Assembly (NCBI RefSeq): GCF_000290615.1
Contig: NZ_ALAS01000081.1
Coordinates: 29,526-93,525 of the forward strand
Direction: 5' to 3'
DNA length: 64,000 nucleotides
Source of the DNA: Heyndrickxia coagulans DSM 1 = ATCC 7050
Lineage (GTDB): Bacteria; Bacillota; Bacilli; Bacillales; Bacillaceae_C
Positions 45,726-56,473 of the stretch are shown here, one piece after another. Each line of letters starts with the position of its first letter. The stretch's first letter is position 1. A program made the translations under genes and the position numbers. The notes below the pieces were generated by a model that saw only the letters and a program-made list of their open reading frames with translations, made no database searches and was not told the DNA's origin.

Positions 45726-45824
45726 CTCTTCCCCACCTCTTTTATTTTCTCTTCACTTCATCATAACATGCCGGCATATTGCTGTCACGCTGAGGGAGAG
45801 AAATCCCGTGCATTTTAGCAAAGC

Positions 45825-45848
45825 AAAAGCCGCCAAAGTGTAGCGGCT
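45825..45848 (-). terminator. Terminator after the small zinc-ribbon gene
   Basis: On the minus strand AGCCGC pairs with GCGGCT, ending in TTTTG; the hairpin begins at the stop codon. It suggests this gene and the SPFH gene are at least partly separate transcripts. Confidence 0.6.
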
Positions 45849-46050
45849 ACTGCCGGTTTGACTGCCATTCCTGAAAGGAGCCCGTTCCGTTGCACCCGGA
45901 ACAGTCAAACGGATAAGCGTATTCGTATGCGGCCGGCATGATAAAACCGCGCACGGCGCAATCCGGGCATTTGTTTTGTTCCTGCATCGCGGACAAGTAT
46001 TTTTCGCGTCGTGCGGACTGCCAGGCAGAAAGGGAACGGAATAATCCCAT
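45847..46050 (-). CDS. Small zinc-ribbon-like protein
   Basis: A 67-residue cytosolic protein with two short cysteine pairs, CPDC (about residues 28-31) and CSGC (about residues 50-53), the second in a DnaJ-like CSGCNGTG context, so it probably binds one zinc ion. AGGAGGTGAAAG precedes the ATG, so the gene is real. Similar short proteins are often annotated as methionine aminopeptidase in Bacillus, which the sequence does not support. Its role is unknown; it lies between the SPFH and dynamin genes. Confidence 0.8.
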   Translation of the reverse strand: MGLFRSLSAWQSARREKYLSAMQEQNKCPDCAVRGFIMPAAYEYAYPFDCSGCNGTGSFQEWQSNRQ

Positions 46051-46215
46051 CTGCTTTCACCTCCTGATACAGCCATATGATGGGTTTCTTTCCGGAAAAT
46101 TATCCGCGGCCCGCGGTATTCGCCCGGGCAAGGAGAAAAATGAGTTTAATATAGTATGAATACGATGAAAAATTCGTTAAAATAGAGCTATCAACACACA
46201 ATGGGGAGTAAAGTG

Positions 46216-49200
46216 ATGGCCAAACTACAGGAAAAAAGCAAAAACACAACACAGATTTTAAGCTTAATTGAACATTTCCGGCAAAACGGGGATGAACAAA
46301 GGGTGGAAAAAGCGAAAAACCTGCTGAAAAAAGTCCGCCGCGAAGATTTCCATATCGCGTTTTGCGGGCATTTTTCAGCCGGCAAGTCCACCATGATTAA
46401 CGCACTTCTAGGCAGCCGTGTCCTTCCGTCAAGCCCGATTCCGACGAGCGCCAATCTCGTCAAAATTGAAAAGGGGACGGAAGACTGCGCCATTGTTTAT
46501 GAAAAAGGGGAAGCCCCTTTGATTTTTCACGCGCCGTATGATTTTGAAGTTGTCAAAGATTATTGTAAAAAGGGGCATGTCCAGGAAATTGAAATCACAA
46601 AGCCTGATTCCAATTTGCCGGCGGGATTGACGGTGATGGATACGCCGGGTGTCGATTCAACCGACGATGCGCACCGGATTGCCACGGAATCGGCGATTTA
46701 TATGGCGGACCTTGTCTTTTATGTAATGGATTACAACCATGTCCAGTCGGAACTGAATTTTACCTTTACAAAAGAACTGCTCGATCACGGGCTTGAACTT
46801 TATTTAATTATTAACCAGATTGACAAGCACCGGAATGAAGAGCTGCCGTTTTCCGCATTCCGGCGGGGGGTTGAAAATGCATTTGCATCCTGGCATGTCC
46901 GGCCGGGTGGCATTTTTTACACCTCTTTAAAAGACCCGGATCATCCCGATAATGAATTCGGCCGGCTGAAAGCGCTCATTGACCGCGCCGTTTCCGAAAA
47001 ATCCGCCCGGCTGGAACGGTCTGTTGAAGCATCCTTAAGCGTGCTGGAAAAAGAACATGCCGACTGGCTTGAAGTACAGTACGCGCCGCAAAAAGCAGCA
47101 TATGGGGAAGTGCTTGCAAAATACCCAGGAACCGGGAAAGCGGAAGCATATGAAGAGGAACAAGAGTGGCTTGAAAAAGAACGGGTGCTTCTTGCCCGCA
47201 TTGAAAATTGGGAGGAAGAAACGCGGCAAAAGCTTCAAACACTTCTGGACGGCGCCTATTTAATGCCGTTTGAAACGAGAGAGAAAGCAAAAGCGTATCT
47301 TGAAAGCATGCAAAAAGATTTCCAGGCCGGCGGTTTTTTTGCGAAGAAGAAAAAAACCGAAGAAGCAAGAAAACAGCGGCTCCATGATTTCTATGCCGAC
47401 CTGAAAGCCAATGTTGAGGCACAAATCGACTGGCATCTCCGCCCGCTGGCGCAAGAAGCTTTAAAAACGCTCCATCTCGCTGGCGCGCAAATGCTGGAAC
47501 AACAGGCCGGCATGCTTAAAGCAGATTTCAGCGAAGCAATGCTTGCCGCCCAGGTAAAAGAGGGCGCCCGGCTGACAGGCGACTACATCCTCCATTATTG
47601 CGAAAATGTCTCGGACGAAATAAAACGTTCCGCCCGCCAGGCTTGGGACGATTGGAAAGCGCCCGTCCTGAAGCAGGCTGCCTTGGAAACGGAGGAACAG
47701 CTTAAAATGGCCCGGAAAAAGGCCGGGCAGGCAAAAGAACTGGCAGAGGCTTACAGGCATCTTGAAAAAATAGAAAGGCAGCTTGTCGAAAAACGGGCTG
47801 AACTGGAAGCACCTGCCGCACATCCGGAACAGCTGCTGGCTGAAATAGAGAAAGAATGGGCGGATGAAAAGGCGCATTACCGGGTGTACCGCGGGGAAAA
47901 GGATGCAAAACAGCCGGAAGAAACCGGCAAGGCTACAGAAACCTCCGCCCCGGCAGAAAAACAAGCCGGCACATTGCCGCTTGAAACCGCGCTTGCCAAA
48001 ATGGAGCAGGCGATTACGCTGCTAAAAGATCAGCACGGTTTTAAACGGTATACCGAAACGCTCAGTACAAAAAGCAGGCGCCTGAAAAACCGCCGCTATA
48101 CCGTTGCGCTGTTCGGCGCGTTCAGCGCGGGAAAATCGTCTTTTGCAAACGCGCTTGCCGGCGAAAAAGTGCTGCCAGTTTCACCGAATCCGACAACAGC
48201 GGCCATTTGCCGGATCTGCCCGCCTGATGCGGCACATCCGCATAAAACGGCAGCCGTCCAGCTGAAAACGGAGGCACAGATGCTGGAAGATGTCAACAAG
48301 TCGCTCGCTGTTTTCGGGCTCGGCTGCCGTTCTTTCGGGGAAGCGCTTGAAAAAATTGAAACTTTGCACGCAAAAGAAACGGGCAAAGCAAACGAAAAAG
48401 TCCATCTCTCTTTTTTGCGTGCCTTTGCGAAAGGCTTCCCTGATTTCAACGGGCGGGCCGGGCAGAACTTGAATGCCGGAATGGAAGCGTTCCGCCGGTT
48501 TGTTGCCGATGAAACCCAGTCTTGTTTTGTTGAGTCCATTGATTTGTTTTATGATTGCCCGTTCACAAGGCTTGGCATTACGCTGGTCGATACGCCCGGA
48601 GCCGACTCGATCAATGCCCGTCATACCGGCGTGGCATTTGAATATATTAAAGACTCGGATGCGGTTTTCTTCGTCACATACTATAACCATGCCTTCGCGC
48701 GCGCAGACAGGGAATTTCTCATCCAGCTCGGGCGGGTAAAAGAAGCATTTGAACTGGATAAGATGTTTTTTATTGTCAATGCGATTGATCTTGCCTCGTC
48801 CGGCGAAGAATATAAAGAAGTGATGGACTATGTCAGGGGGCAGCTGCTCCATTTTGGCATCCGCAACCCGCGCCTGTATGGTGTATCAAGCCTGCTTGCG
48901 CTTTCAGGCAGGCGGAAGGAAGCGAAAATGGCCGAATTTGAAGCCGGGTTCCGCCAATTTCTCGACCATGATTTGCTGAATATGGTGCTTCAGTCCGCAC
49001 AAAACGAGCTGGAACGCGGCCTCGAAATGGTGGATGCCGTGATCCGCGATGCCAATGAATCAATTGAAACAAAGAAAGCGAAACGGGAACTCCTCCGGAA
49101 ACGGCGGGAAGAGGCAGAAGCCATTTTGAAAAATACAAAGCTGGCGTTCTTCACAGACAGCGTTATGCAGGAGCAGAAGGAGCTGCTCTATTACGTGAAA

Positions 49201-49815
49201 CAGCGTGTTTTTTACCGCTTCGCCGACTTTTTCAAGGAAGCTTTTAATCCGGCAACGGTAAAGGCAGCGAAAGATTTGCCGGGCGCCCTTCAGGAGCTTG
49301 CAGAACTCGTCGGTTATGATTTTGCGCAGGAGATGCGGGCGACAAATGTGAGGCTTGAAGCCCATTGCCGGAATTTATTCGCCTCCCAAAGCGCGGAATG
49401 GAACAGGGAGATAAAACGTTTGCTTCCTGATTTGTCCGTCAGTACGTTTGAAGCGGGCGCACACGCTACGCCTGATTTTCCCGCGGCTTTTTCGGAGACG
49501 GATTTGAAGCCTTTTGAAAAGGCATTCCGCCATTTTAAAAATGCACGCACCTTTTTTGAAAAAGGGGGAAAAGCCGGCATGCAGGAAGAACTGCAGGCCG
49601 TGTTCGAACCGCTTGCACAGCAGTATCTTGACGTGCAGGGAGAAAAGCTTGCCGGTTCGTTCCGATCATGGCTGGAGGAAGAGTTTGCAAAAATGCAATC
49701 GGAAGCTTTGCTCGATATTGCCGAACAGTTCGATGCCCGCCTTGAAGCCCTTAGAAAGAGCGTGGACGTGGTAGAATGGATGGAAATCCGCGAAAAACTC
49801 GTTTTGCCTTCCTAA
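46216..49815 (+). CDS. dynA: Two-headed bacterial dynamin DynA
   Basis: A 1199-residue fusion of two dynamin-like GTPases (B. subtilis DynA/YpbR is 1193). The first head has P-loop GHFSAGKST (about residues 51-59), switch PIPTSAN and DTPGVD. The second has GAFSAGKSS (about 633-641), NPTTAA and DTPGADS. Long helical stalk regions follow each head, and there are paddle-like hydrophobic stretches. B. subtilis DynA tethers and fuses membranes and helps cells survive membrane damage and phage. ATG 46216 is chosen because GGGGAG precedes it by 7 bases; ATG 46201 overlaps that site. Confidence 0.94.
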   Translation: MAKLQEKSKNTTQILSLIEHFRQNGDEQRVEKAKNLLKKVRREDFHIAFCGHFSAGKSTMINALLGSRVLPSSPIPTSANLVKIEKGTEDCAIVYEKGEAPLIFHAPYDFEVVKDYCKKGHVQEIEITKPDSNLPAGLTVMDTPGVDSTDDAHRIATESAIYMADLVFYVMDYNHVQSELNFTFTKELLDHGLELYLIINQIDKHRNEELPFSAFRRGVENAFASWHVRPGGIFYTSLKDPDHPDNEFGRLKALIDRAVSEKSARLERSVEASLSVLEKEHADWLEVQYAPQKAAYGEVLAKYPGTGKAEAYEEEQEWLEKERVLLARIENWEEETRQKLQTLLDGAYLMPFETREKAKAYLESMQKDFQAGGFFAKKKKTEEARKQRLHDFYADLKANVEAQIDWHLRPLAQEALKTLHLAGAQMLEQQAGMLKADFSEAMLAAQVKEGARLTGDYILHYCENVSDEIKRSARQAWDDWKAPVLKQAALETEEQLKMARKKAGQAKELAEAYRHLEKIERQLVEKRAELEAPAAHPEQLLAEIEKEWADEKAHYRVYRGEKDAKQPEETGKATETSAPAEKQAGTLPLETALAKMEQAITLLKDQHGFKRYTETLSTKSRRLKNRRYTVALFGAFSAGKSSFANALAGEKVLPVSPNPTTAAICRICPPDAAHPHKTAAVQLKTEAQMLEDVNKSLAVFGLGCRSFGEALEKIETLHAKETGKANEKVHLSFLRAFAKGFPDFNGRAGQNLNAGMEAFRRFVADETQSCFVESIDLFYDCPFTRLGITLVDTPGADSINARHTGVAFEYIKDSDAVFFVTYYNHAFARADREFLIQLGRVKEAFELDKMFFIVNAIDLASSGEEYKEVMDYVRGQLLHFGIRNPRLYGVSSLLALSGRRKEAKMAEFEAGFRQFLDHDLLNMVLQSAQNELERGLEMVDAVIRDANESIETKKAKRELLRKRREEAEAILKNTKLAFFTDSVMQEQKELLYYVKQRVFYRFADFFKEAFNPATVKAAKDLPGALQELAELVGYDFAQEMRATNVRLEAHCRNLFASQSAEWNREIKRLLPDLSVSTFEAGAHATPDFPAAFSETDLKPFEKAFRHFKNARTFFEKGGKAGMQEELQAVFEPLAQQYLDVQGEKLAGSFRSWLEEEFAKMQSEALLDIAEQFDARLEALRKSVDVVEWMEIREKLVLPS

Positions 49816-49830
49816 GGGCAATAAAAATGG

Positions 49831-49847
49831 TGTGAGAAAACATAACA
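49831..49847 (+). promoter_or_regulatory. GlnR/TnrA operator 1 of glnRA
   Basis: TGTGAGAAAACATAACA matches the 17-base consensus TGTNANAWWWTMTNACA at all but one position. It lies upstream of the -35. Confidence 0.88.
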
Positions 49848-49852
49848 TTTTG

Positions 49853-49881
49853 TTGACAAAAAAACTCACATCGAATATAGT
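49853..49881 (+). promoter_or_regulatory. glnRA promoter with operator 2
   Basis: TTGACA (49853-49858), a 17-base spacer and TATAGT (49876-49881). TGACAAAAAAACTCACA (49854-49870) is a second GlnR-type site (two mismatches) that covers the -35 and spacer, so bound GlnR would block polymerase. This two-operator layout is that of B. subtilis glnRA. Confidence 0.87.
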
Positions 49882-49907
49882 AAAAATATAGAAAAGGAGC
49901 GTATAAC

Positions 49908-50297
49908 ATGGGTCGAAAAGAAATCCGCCGTTCGATGCCGCTTTTGCCGATCGGGACTGTTATGAAACTGACAGATTTAACGGCCCGGCAGATCCGTTAT
50001 TATGAAGAACATGAGCTGATTACACCGGCAAGGACGGAAGGCAACCGCCGCCTTTATTCCTTAAATGATGTCGACCGGCTTCTTGATATTAAAGATTTGC
50101 TGGATCAGGGGATCAATATTGCGGGTATCAAAAAAATCTTATTGATGAACGACCACCGCGGAACCGGGCCGGTACTCGTCAAAAATCATGCAACGGATAA
50201 AGAAATCCGCAAACGGCTTCGCCAGGAACTGCTGCAGGCCGGTCGTTTTCAAAGCCCGAGCCAGCGGTTGAGCGATGCACCCCGTTTTTTCCATTAA
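49908..50297 (+). CDS. glnR: MerR-family nitrogen repressor GlnR
   Basis: A 129-residue repressor that, with feedback-inhibited glutamine synthetase, shuts off glnRA and other nitrogen genes when glutamine is plentiful. The MerR winged helix (TVMKLTDLTARQIRYYEEHEL, residues 17-37, and NRRLYSLNDVDRL) is followed by a short C-terminal region whose end normally senses GlnA. It is autoregulated through the two upstream operators. ATG 49908 follows AAAGGAG. Confidence 0.96.
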   Translation: MGRKEIRRSMPLLPIGTVMKLTDLTARQIRYYEEHELITPARTEGNRRLYSLNDVDRLLDIKDLLDQGINIAGIKKILLMNDHRGTGPVLVKNHATDKEIRKRLRQELLQAGRFQSPSQRLSDAPRFFH

Positions 50298-50366
50298 CGT
50301 TGTTGAAAAGCTAGTTTTATAGCTTAGATATATACTTTTTATTGCCTAAAGGGAGGAATACTGTTC

Positions 50367-51704
50367 ATGCCTAAGTTTACACGCGAAGATATTTTGAAGA
50401 ATGCCAAAGAACAAAATGTGAAATTCATCCGCTTGCAGTTCACGGATATTTTAGGGACGATTAAAAACGTCGAAATCCCGCTCAGCCAGCTTGAAAAAGC
50501 GCTCGACAATAAAATCATGTTCGACGGCTCTTCGATTGAAGGATTTGTCCGGATTGAAGAATCGGATATGTATCTGTATCCGGACTATGATACATGGGTT
50601 ATTTTCCCGTGGACGGCTGAGAAAGGGAAAGTTGCCCGCCTGATTTGCGATATTTATAATCCGGACGGCACCCCGTTTGAAGGAGATCCGCGGAATAACC
50701 TGAAGCGAGTATTGAAAGAAATGGAAGAACTTGGCTTCACGAGTTTTAATCTTGGGCCTGAACCGGAATTCTTCCTCTTTAAGCTGAATGAAAAAAATGA
50801 ACCGACCCTTGAGCTGAATGACAACGGTGGCTATTTTGACCTGGCGCCGACAGATCTTGGCGAAAACTGCCGGCGCGACATCGTATTGGAACTCGAGGAA
50901 ATGGGCTTTGAAATTGAAGCATCCCACCATGAAGTTGCGCCTGGCCAGCACGAAATTGATTTTAAATATGCGGATGCTGTCAGGGCATGCGACAATATCC
51001 AGACCTTTAAACTGGTGGTCAAGACAATTGCACGCAAACACGGCCTGCATGCGACGTTTATGCCGAAACCGTTGTTTGGCGTGAACGGCTCCGGGATGCA
51101 CTCCAATCTTTCGCTCTTTAAAGGAAAAGAAAATGCATTCTATGATCCGAACGATGCAGAACTGCAGCTGAGCGATACGGCATACCAGTTCATCGCCGGC
51201 ATCATAAAGCATGCGCCGAACTTTACGGCCGTAACGAATCCGACGGTGAACTCCTATAAACGGCTTGTGCCGGGTTATGAAGCGCCTTGTTATGTTGCTT
51301 GGTCCGCCCGCAACCGCAGCCCGCTCATGCGTATTCCGGCTTCCCGCGGCTTAAGCACGCGCGTTGAAGTGCGCAGTGTTGACCCGTCTGCGAACCCGTA
51401 CCTCGCGCTCGCCGTCCTGTTAAAAGCAGGGCTTGACGGCATCGCGAACAAATTGCAGGCGCCGGAACCAGTCGACCGCAACATCTATGTCATGACGAAA
51501 GAAGAAAGAGAAGAAGCCGGCATTGTCGACCTCCCGGGCACGCTGCTGCAGGCGCTGGAAAACTTAAAATCGGATGAAGTAATGGTAGACGCCCTTGGCG
51601 ATCACATCATCGAACACTTCCTTGAAGCAAAGGAAATTGAATGGGATATGTTCCGCACACAAGTCCACCAATGGGAAAGAGACCAATACCTGCAAATGTA
51701 TTAA
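50367..51704 (+). CDS. glnA: Glutamine synthetase type I
   Basis: ATP-dependent amidation of glutamate. The 445-residue GSI-alpha enzyme has FDGSSIEGF (about residues 52-60), EPEFFLF with metal glutamates near residue 132, the [10 protein letters not shown] loop and the [17 protein letters not shown] arginine site. There is no adenylylation loop, as usual in this lineage. Its feedback-inhibited form activates GlnR and sequesters TnrA in B. subtilis. It lies 69 bases after glnR, with GGGAGG before the ATG. Confidence 0.97.
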   Translation: MPKFTREDILKNAKEQNVKFIRLQFTDILGTIKNVEIPLSQLEKALDNKIMFDGSSIEGFVRIEESDMYLYPDYDTWVIFPWTAEKGKVARLICDIYNPDGTPFEGDPRNNLKRVLKEMEELGFTSFNLGPEPEFFLFKLNEKNEPTLELNDNGGYFDLAPTDLGENCRRDIVLELEEMGFEIEASHHEVAPGQHEIDFKYADAVRACDNIQTFKLVVKTIARKHGLHATFMPKPLFGVNGSGMHSNLSLFKGKENAFYDPNDAELQLSDTAYQFIAGIIKHAPNFTAVTNPTVNSYKRLVPGYEAPCYVAWSARNRSPLMRIPASRGLSTRVEVRSVDPSANPYLALAVLLKAGLDGIANKLQAPEPVDRNIYVMTKEEREEAGIVDLPGTLLQALENLKSDEVMVDALGDHIIEHFLEAKEIEWDMFRTQVHQWERDQYLQMY

Positions 51705-51710
51705 TAAACG

Positions 51711-51746
51711 AAACCCTTTGAAGCGTAAGGCTTTGAGGGGTTTTTG
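51711..51746 (+). terminator. Terminator of glnRA
   Basis: AAACCCTTTGAAGC pairs with GCTTTGAGGGGTTT through a few G-U pairs, followed by TT and a T-rich tail. Confidence 0.85.
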
Positions 51747-51891
51747 TTTATCGGGCAGTTTCCCATCTCACGCTCAGAAAAACAAAATGCCCGATAATTG
51801 CCCCGTTTTTTCCTTCAAAAATAGATTGGAAGCCCGGAAAACCTCAAGTGCCACAGGCATTTTTGCCATCAAACTCGCATATGCTCTATTA

Positions 51892-51921
51892 AAAAAGAAG
51901 CAGCCGAAACTGCCTCTTTTT
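51892..51921 (-). terminator. Terminator of lexA
   Basis: AAAAAGAAGCAG and CTGCCTCTTTTT pair around a six-base loop just after the lexA stop on the minus strand. Confidence 0.85.
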
Positions 51922-51923
51922 GA

Positions 51924-52544
51924 TCAGTGCACCATTTGCCTGTACAGCCCGATGACAACGCCGAGAATGGTGACGTTTTTCAATATGATCGGTTCCATTG
52001 TCTGGTTTTCAGGCTGCAGCCGGAAGTAGTCTTTTTCCTTGAAAAATCTTTTTACTGTCGCTTCATTTTCATCTGTCATGGCGACCACGATATCCCCGTT
52101 GCTTGCCGTCTGCTGGGAGCGGACAATCACATAATCGCCGTTTAAAATCCCTGCATCCACCATGCTGTCCCCTTCGATTTCCAGCATGTAGACGGACTCG
52201 TCAGACGGGACAAGATGTTCCGGAAGCGGAAAATACTCTTCAATATTTTCTACAGCCGTAATCGGTATGCCTGCTGTTACCTTTCCGACGATAGGCACAT
52301 TGACAACATTTTGGGCCGGTATTTCTTCATCATGGTCCAAAATTTCAATCGCTCTCGGCTTTGTAGGGTCGCGCCTGATCAGCCCTTTGCTTTCAAGCCT
52401 TGCGAGATGGCCATGGACAGTTGAACTGGAAGCAAGCCCGACTGCCTGGCCAATTTCCCGCACGGAAGGGGGATAGCCTTTTGTTTTGACTTCATGCTTG
52501 ATGAAATCAAGTATCGCCTGTTGCCGTTTTGATAGTTTTGCCAT
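51924..52544 (-). CDS. lexA: SOS repressor LexA
   Basis: A 206-residue repressor/autoprotease. The N-terminal winged helix (residues 1-65, [14 protein letters not shown] and [15 protein letters not shown]) binds SOS boxes. The self-cleavage site is Ala91-Gly92 in VTAGIP, and the catalytic pair is Ser127 (GDSM) and Lys165 (ATVKRF). The start is ATG 52544 after GAGGTGG; the open frame upstream is not part of the family. It diverges from yneA and shares LexA boxes with it. Confidence 0.97.
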   Translation of the reverse strand: MAKLSKRQQAILDFIKHEVKTKGYPPSVREIGQAVGLASSSTVHGHLARLESKGLIRRDPTKPRAIEILDHDEEIPAQNVVNVPIVGKVTAGIPITAVENIEEYFPLPEHLVPSDESVYMLEIEGDSMVDAGILNGDYVIVRSQQTASNGDIVVAMTDENEATVKRFFKEKDYFRLQPENQTMEPIILKNVTILGVVIGLYRQMVH

Positions 52545-52626
52545 TATATCCACCTCGTCGCAGTTTTGTTTGGCACCCGCGCTGCGTACGGGGACGCAAA
52601 CGGGAGGAATGCCATTATTTGCTATT

Positions 52627-52655
52627 ATTATATCACACTGCAGAAGATAAAACAA
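52627..52655 (-). promoter_or_regulatory. Promoter of lexA
   Basis: On the minus strand, TTGTTT (52655-52650), a 17-base spacer and TATAAT (52632-52627). The SOS box at 52653-52666 overlaps the -35, so LexA would repress its own gene. Confidence 0.65.
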
Positions 52656-52666
52656 ACGTAAGTTCG
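52653..52666. promoter_or_regulatory. LexA (SOS) box near lexA
   Basis: CAAACGTAAGTTCG differs from CGAAC-N4-GTTCG at one base. Confidence 0.78.
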
Positions 52667-52674
52667 AAAAAATG

Positions 52675-52704
52675 TTGACGAAAAACAGGCGTTCGTTTTA
52701 TAAT
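52675..52704 (+). promoter_or_regulatory. Promoter of yneA operon
   Basis: TTGACG (52675-52680), an 18-base spacer and a perfect TATAAT (52699-52704). Confidence 0.8.
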
Positions 52705-52720
52705 AGAACTGGTGATTGGA

Positions 52721-52734
52721 CGAACGAATATTCG
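52721..52734 (+). promoter_or_regulatory. LexA (SOS) box near yneA
   Basis: CGAACGAATATTCG lies 16 bases after the yneA -10, in the early transcribed region, and differs from the symmetric consensus at one base. Confidence 0.75.
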
Positions 52735-52750
52735 CGGGAGGAAGATGGAG

Positions 52751-53739
<989 letters not shown>

Positions 53740-53770
53740 TACAAAAACCGGTTTCGCCGGTGCGCTTTCT

Positions 53771-53799
53771 TTGCAGGCGGGCCTATATTTTAGTAAGAT
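53771..53799 (+). promoter_or_regulatory. Promoter of ynzC
   Basis: TTGCAG (53771-53776), a 17-base spacer and TAAGAT (53794-53799), 31 bases before the ynzC start. Confidence 0.6.
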
Positions 53800-53830
53800 G
53801 GCATCAATCACGGATTAAAGGAGAGAAAAT

Positions 53831-54064
53831 ATGCTTTCAAAGGAAAAAATGGCAAGAATAAACGAATTGGCGAAAAAAGCGAAAACCGGCGGCCTGACAG
53901 GTGAGGAAGCAAAAGAACAGTCAAAGTTGCGAAGCGAGTATTTGCAGGCGTTCCGCTCTTCATTCAGAAAAACGATTGAAAATGTCCGTGTGCTTGACCC
54001 CGAAGGCCAGGACGTTACCCCGGAAAAAATAAAGCAAATCCAAACAAAAAGAAAGCTGCACTAA
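53831..54064 (+). CDS. ynzC: DUF896 family protein YnzC
   Basis: A 77-residue DUF896 protein with a two-helix hairpin ([25 protein letters not shown], residues 7-31) and a basic C-terminus. YnzC of B. subtilis belongs to the SOS-induced yneA-yneB-ynzC operon; here it could also use its own upstream promoter. The molecular role is unknown. AAAGGAGAG precedes the ATG. Confidence 0.9.
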   Translation: MLSKEKMARINELAKKAKTGGLTGEEAKEQSKLRSEYLQAFRSSFRKTIENVRVLDPEGQDVTPEKIKQIQTKRKLH

Positions 54065-54181
54065 AGGGGCGCCATCCTGCTTCTTTCTTACAAAATCCAT
54101 ACAAAATGGTAAAAGAGTTGTGTTATGGGTTTCACTTGCCTTAATATAAAATTGTAACCCATGAAGAAAGGATGTTAGCAG

Positions 54182-56188
54182 ATGTTTGATAAAACGGACG
54201 AACTGGCAGTCACAACAATCCGGACTTTGTCCATTGACGCCATTGAAAAAGCAAAATCCGGCCATCCGGGGCTTCCGATGGGGGCTGCGCCAATGGCATA
54301 CACCCTCTGGACAAGATTTATGAACCAAAACCCGGAAAACCCGCACTGGTTTAACCGGGACCGTTTCGTATTATCCGCAGGGCATGGTTCCATGCTGCTT
54401 TATAGCCTGCTCCATTTATCCGGCTATGCATTAAGCATGGATGATATTAAAAATTTCCGGCAATACGGCAGCAAAACCCCGGGACATCCGGAATACGGGC
54501 ATACGGAAGGCGTGGAAGCAACGACCGGTCCGCTCGGGCAGGGGATTGCCATGTCAGTCGGGATGGCGATGGCAGAACGGCATCTGGCGGCTGTATACAA
54601 CAAAGAAAATTTCCCCGTCATTGACCATTATACATATGCTTTATGCGGAGACGGCGACTTAATGGAAGGTGTATCTGCCGAAGCTGCTTCCTTGGCGGGA
54701 CATTTAAAATTGGGACGCCTCATTGTATTGTACGATTCCAATGACATTTCCCTTGACGGCGAGTTAAACAAGGCCTTTTCCGAAAGTGTTGCCGACCGGT
54801 TTAAAGCATACGGCTGGCAGTATTTGCGGGTTGAAGACGGGAATGATATGGCACAGGTCGCAAAAGCGATCGAGGAAGCAAAGGCGGATACAAGCCGGCC
54901 GACACTCATCGAAGTGAAAACGATCATCGGTTACGGTTCCCCGAACAAATCCGGGAAATCGGCTGCCCACGGCGCTCCGCTCGGAGAAGATGAACTGAAA
55001 CTGACGAAAGAAGCGTATAAATGGACGTTTGAAGAAGACTTCTATGTTCCGGATGAAGTTTACGCCCGGTTCCGTGAATTGGTTGTAGAAAACGGCGTGA
55101 AAAAGGAACAAGAGTGGGCGTCCCTGTTTGAGGCTTATGAAAAACAATACCCGCAGCTTGCGGCTGAACTAAAACAGGCGATAAAAGGCGAGCTTCCGGA
55201 TGGATGGGACAAGGACATTCCGGTCTATGAAGAAGGCAAAATCCTTGCCAGCCGTGCGGCAAGCGGGGAAGTGCTAAATGCCGTATCCAAACATTTGCCG
55301 TCTTTGTTCGGGGGATCTGCCGACCTTGCCGGATCCAACAATACGCGGTTGAAAGAAGACAAGGACTATATGCCGGATGCCTATGAAGGGCGCAATATCT
55401 GGTTTGGTGTCCGCGAATTTGCGATGGGCGCAGCCATGAACGGCATGGCGCTTCATGGCGGTGTGCATGTATACGGCGGCACGTTCTTTGTTTTCTCGGA
55501 TTATTTGCGTCCTGCCATCCGCCTGGCCGCGCTTATGGGCCTCCCGGTAACATACGTCTTTACGCATGACAGTATCGCAGTCGGGGAAGACGGGCCGACG
55601 CATGAACCGGTTGAACAGCTTCCTTCTTTAAGAGCGATGCCGGGCTTGTCGGTCATCCGCCCCGCGGACGGCAATGAAACGGCGGCTGCCTGGCGGCTGG
55701 CCCTGTCATCTGAAAACCATCCGACTGCGCTTGTTTTGACGCGCCAAGGGCTGCCAACCTTGAAAGGGACGGCTGAAAAAGCGCTGGAAGGCGTTTCAAA
55801 AGGCGCCTATGTCGTGTCCCCTGCACAAAAGGAAATGGCTGACGTTCTCCTTCTTGCCAGCGGGTCGGAAGTCCATCTGGCTGTGCTCGCGCAGCAGCAA
55901 TTGGCGGAACAAAAGATTGATGCTGCTGTTGTCAGCATGCCGTCATGGGACCGTTTTGAACAGCAAAGCAAAGAATACAAAGAATCCGTATTGCCGGCAC
56001 AGGTGAAAAAACGCCTTGCCATTGAAATGGCTTCACCATTCGGCTGGGAAAGGTATACCGGCGATGAAGGCGATATTTTGTCGGTTGATACGTTTGGCGC
56101 AAGCGGAAACGGCAATACCGTTGTGGAAAAATACGGATTTACCGTTGAAAATGTTGTGGCACGTGTAAAAAAATTATTGGGCATGTAA
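54182..56188 (+). CDS. tkt: Transketolase
   Basis: Thiamine-diphosphate enzyme of the non-oxidative pentose phosphate pathway, 668 residues. The thiamine site [18 protein letters not shown] lies at about residues 157-174, the family start [23 protein letters not shown] is intact, and the catalytic-histidine region is [12 protein letters not shown]. The pyrimidine domain has [19 protein letters not shown] (about 461-479), and a C-terminal domain follows. AAGGATG precedes the ATG. It ends in its own terminator. Confidence 0.97.
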   Translation: MFDKTDELAVTTIRTLSIDAIEKAKSGHPGLPMGAAPMAYTLWTRFMNQNPENPHWFNRDRFVLSAGHGSMLLYSLLHLSGYALSMDDIKNFRQYGSKTPGHPEYGHTEGVEATTGPLGQGIAMSVGMAMAERHLAAVYNKENFPVIDHYTYALCGDGDLMEGVSAEAASLAGHLKLGRLIVLYDSNDISLDGELNKAFSESVADRFKAYGWQYLRVEDGNDMAQVAKAIEEAKADTSRPTLIEVKTIIGYGSPNKSGKSAAHGAPLGEDELKLTKEAYKWTFEEDFYVPDEVYARFRELVVENGVKKEQEWASLFEAYEKQYPQLAAELKQAIKGELPDGWDKDIPVYEEGKILASRAASGEVLNAVSKHLPSLFGGSADLAGSNNTRLKEDKDYMPDAYEGRNIWFGVREFAMGAAMNGMALHGGVHVYGGTFFVFSDYLRPAIRLAALMGLPVTYVFTHDSIAVGEDGPTHEPVEQLPSLRAMPGLSVIRPADGNETAAAWRLALSSENHPTALVLTRQGLPTLKGTAEKALEGVSKGAYVVSPAQKEMADVLLLASGSEVHLAVLAQQQLAEQKIDAAVVSMPSWDRFEQQSKEYKESVLPAQVKKRLAIEMASPFGWERYTGDEGDILSVDTFGASGNGNTVVEKYGFTVENVVARVKKLLGM

Positions 56189-56199
56189 TCGTTCCGGGT

Positions 56200-56235
56200 C
56201 TGCTTTTGCGGTATTCGCAAAAGCAGGCTCATTTT
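56200..56235 (+). terminator. Terminator of tkt
   Basis: CTGCTTTTGCG and CGCAAAAGCAG form a perfect 11-bp stem with a five-base loop, followed by a T-rich stretch. Confidence 0.85.
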
Positions 56236-56473
56236 TATGAAGGAAGGGTATAAGAATAGGGGGCTTGAAGTACCGGAGCTGAGTTGAATTAGCTTCTCCC
56301 TTGGACGCAACCGATTTTGCAGCAACGCTTTGATACATTTACGCTTATTTTCCTGTATGTACGTGTAATCGAATGTTCCACAGTAATTTTTTAAATTTTG
56401 TTACAACAAACGACAACTTTTTTGGGGCCCGTCCATTATAGTGAAGGTAACAAAGTTGCGGGAGTGAGATCAT

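Noticed and set aside
45847..46050. Methionine aminopeptidase
   Set aside because: A 67-residue protein with two CxxC motifs lacks the aminopeptidase fold; the label is a known mis-annotation for such proteins.
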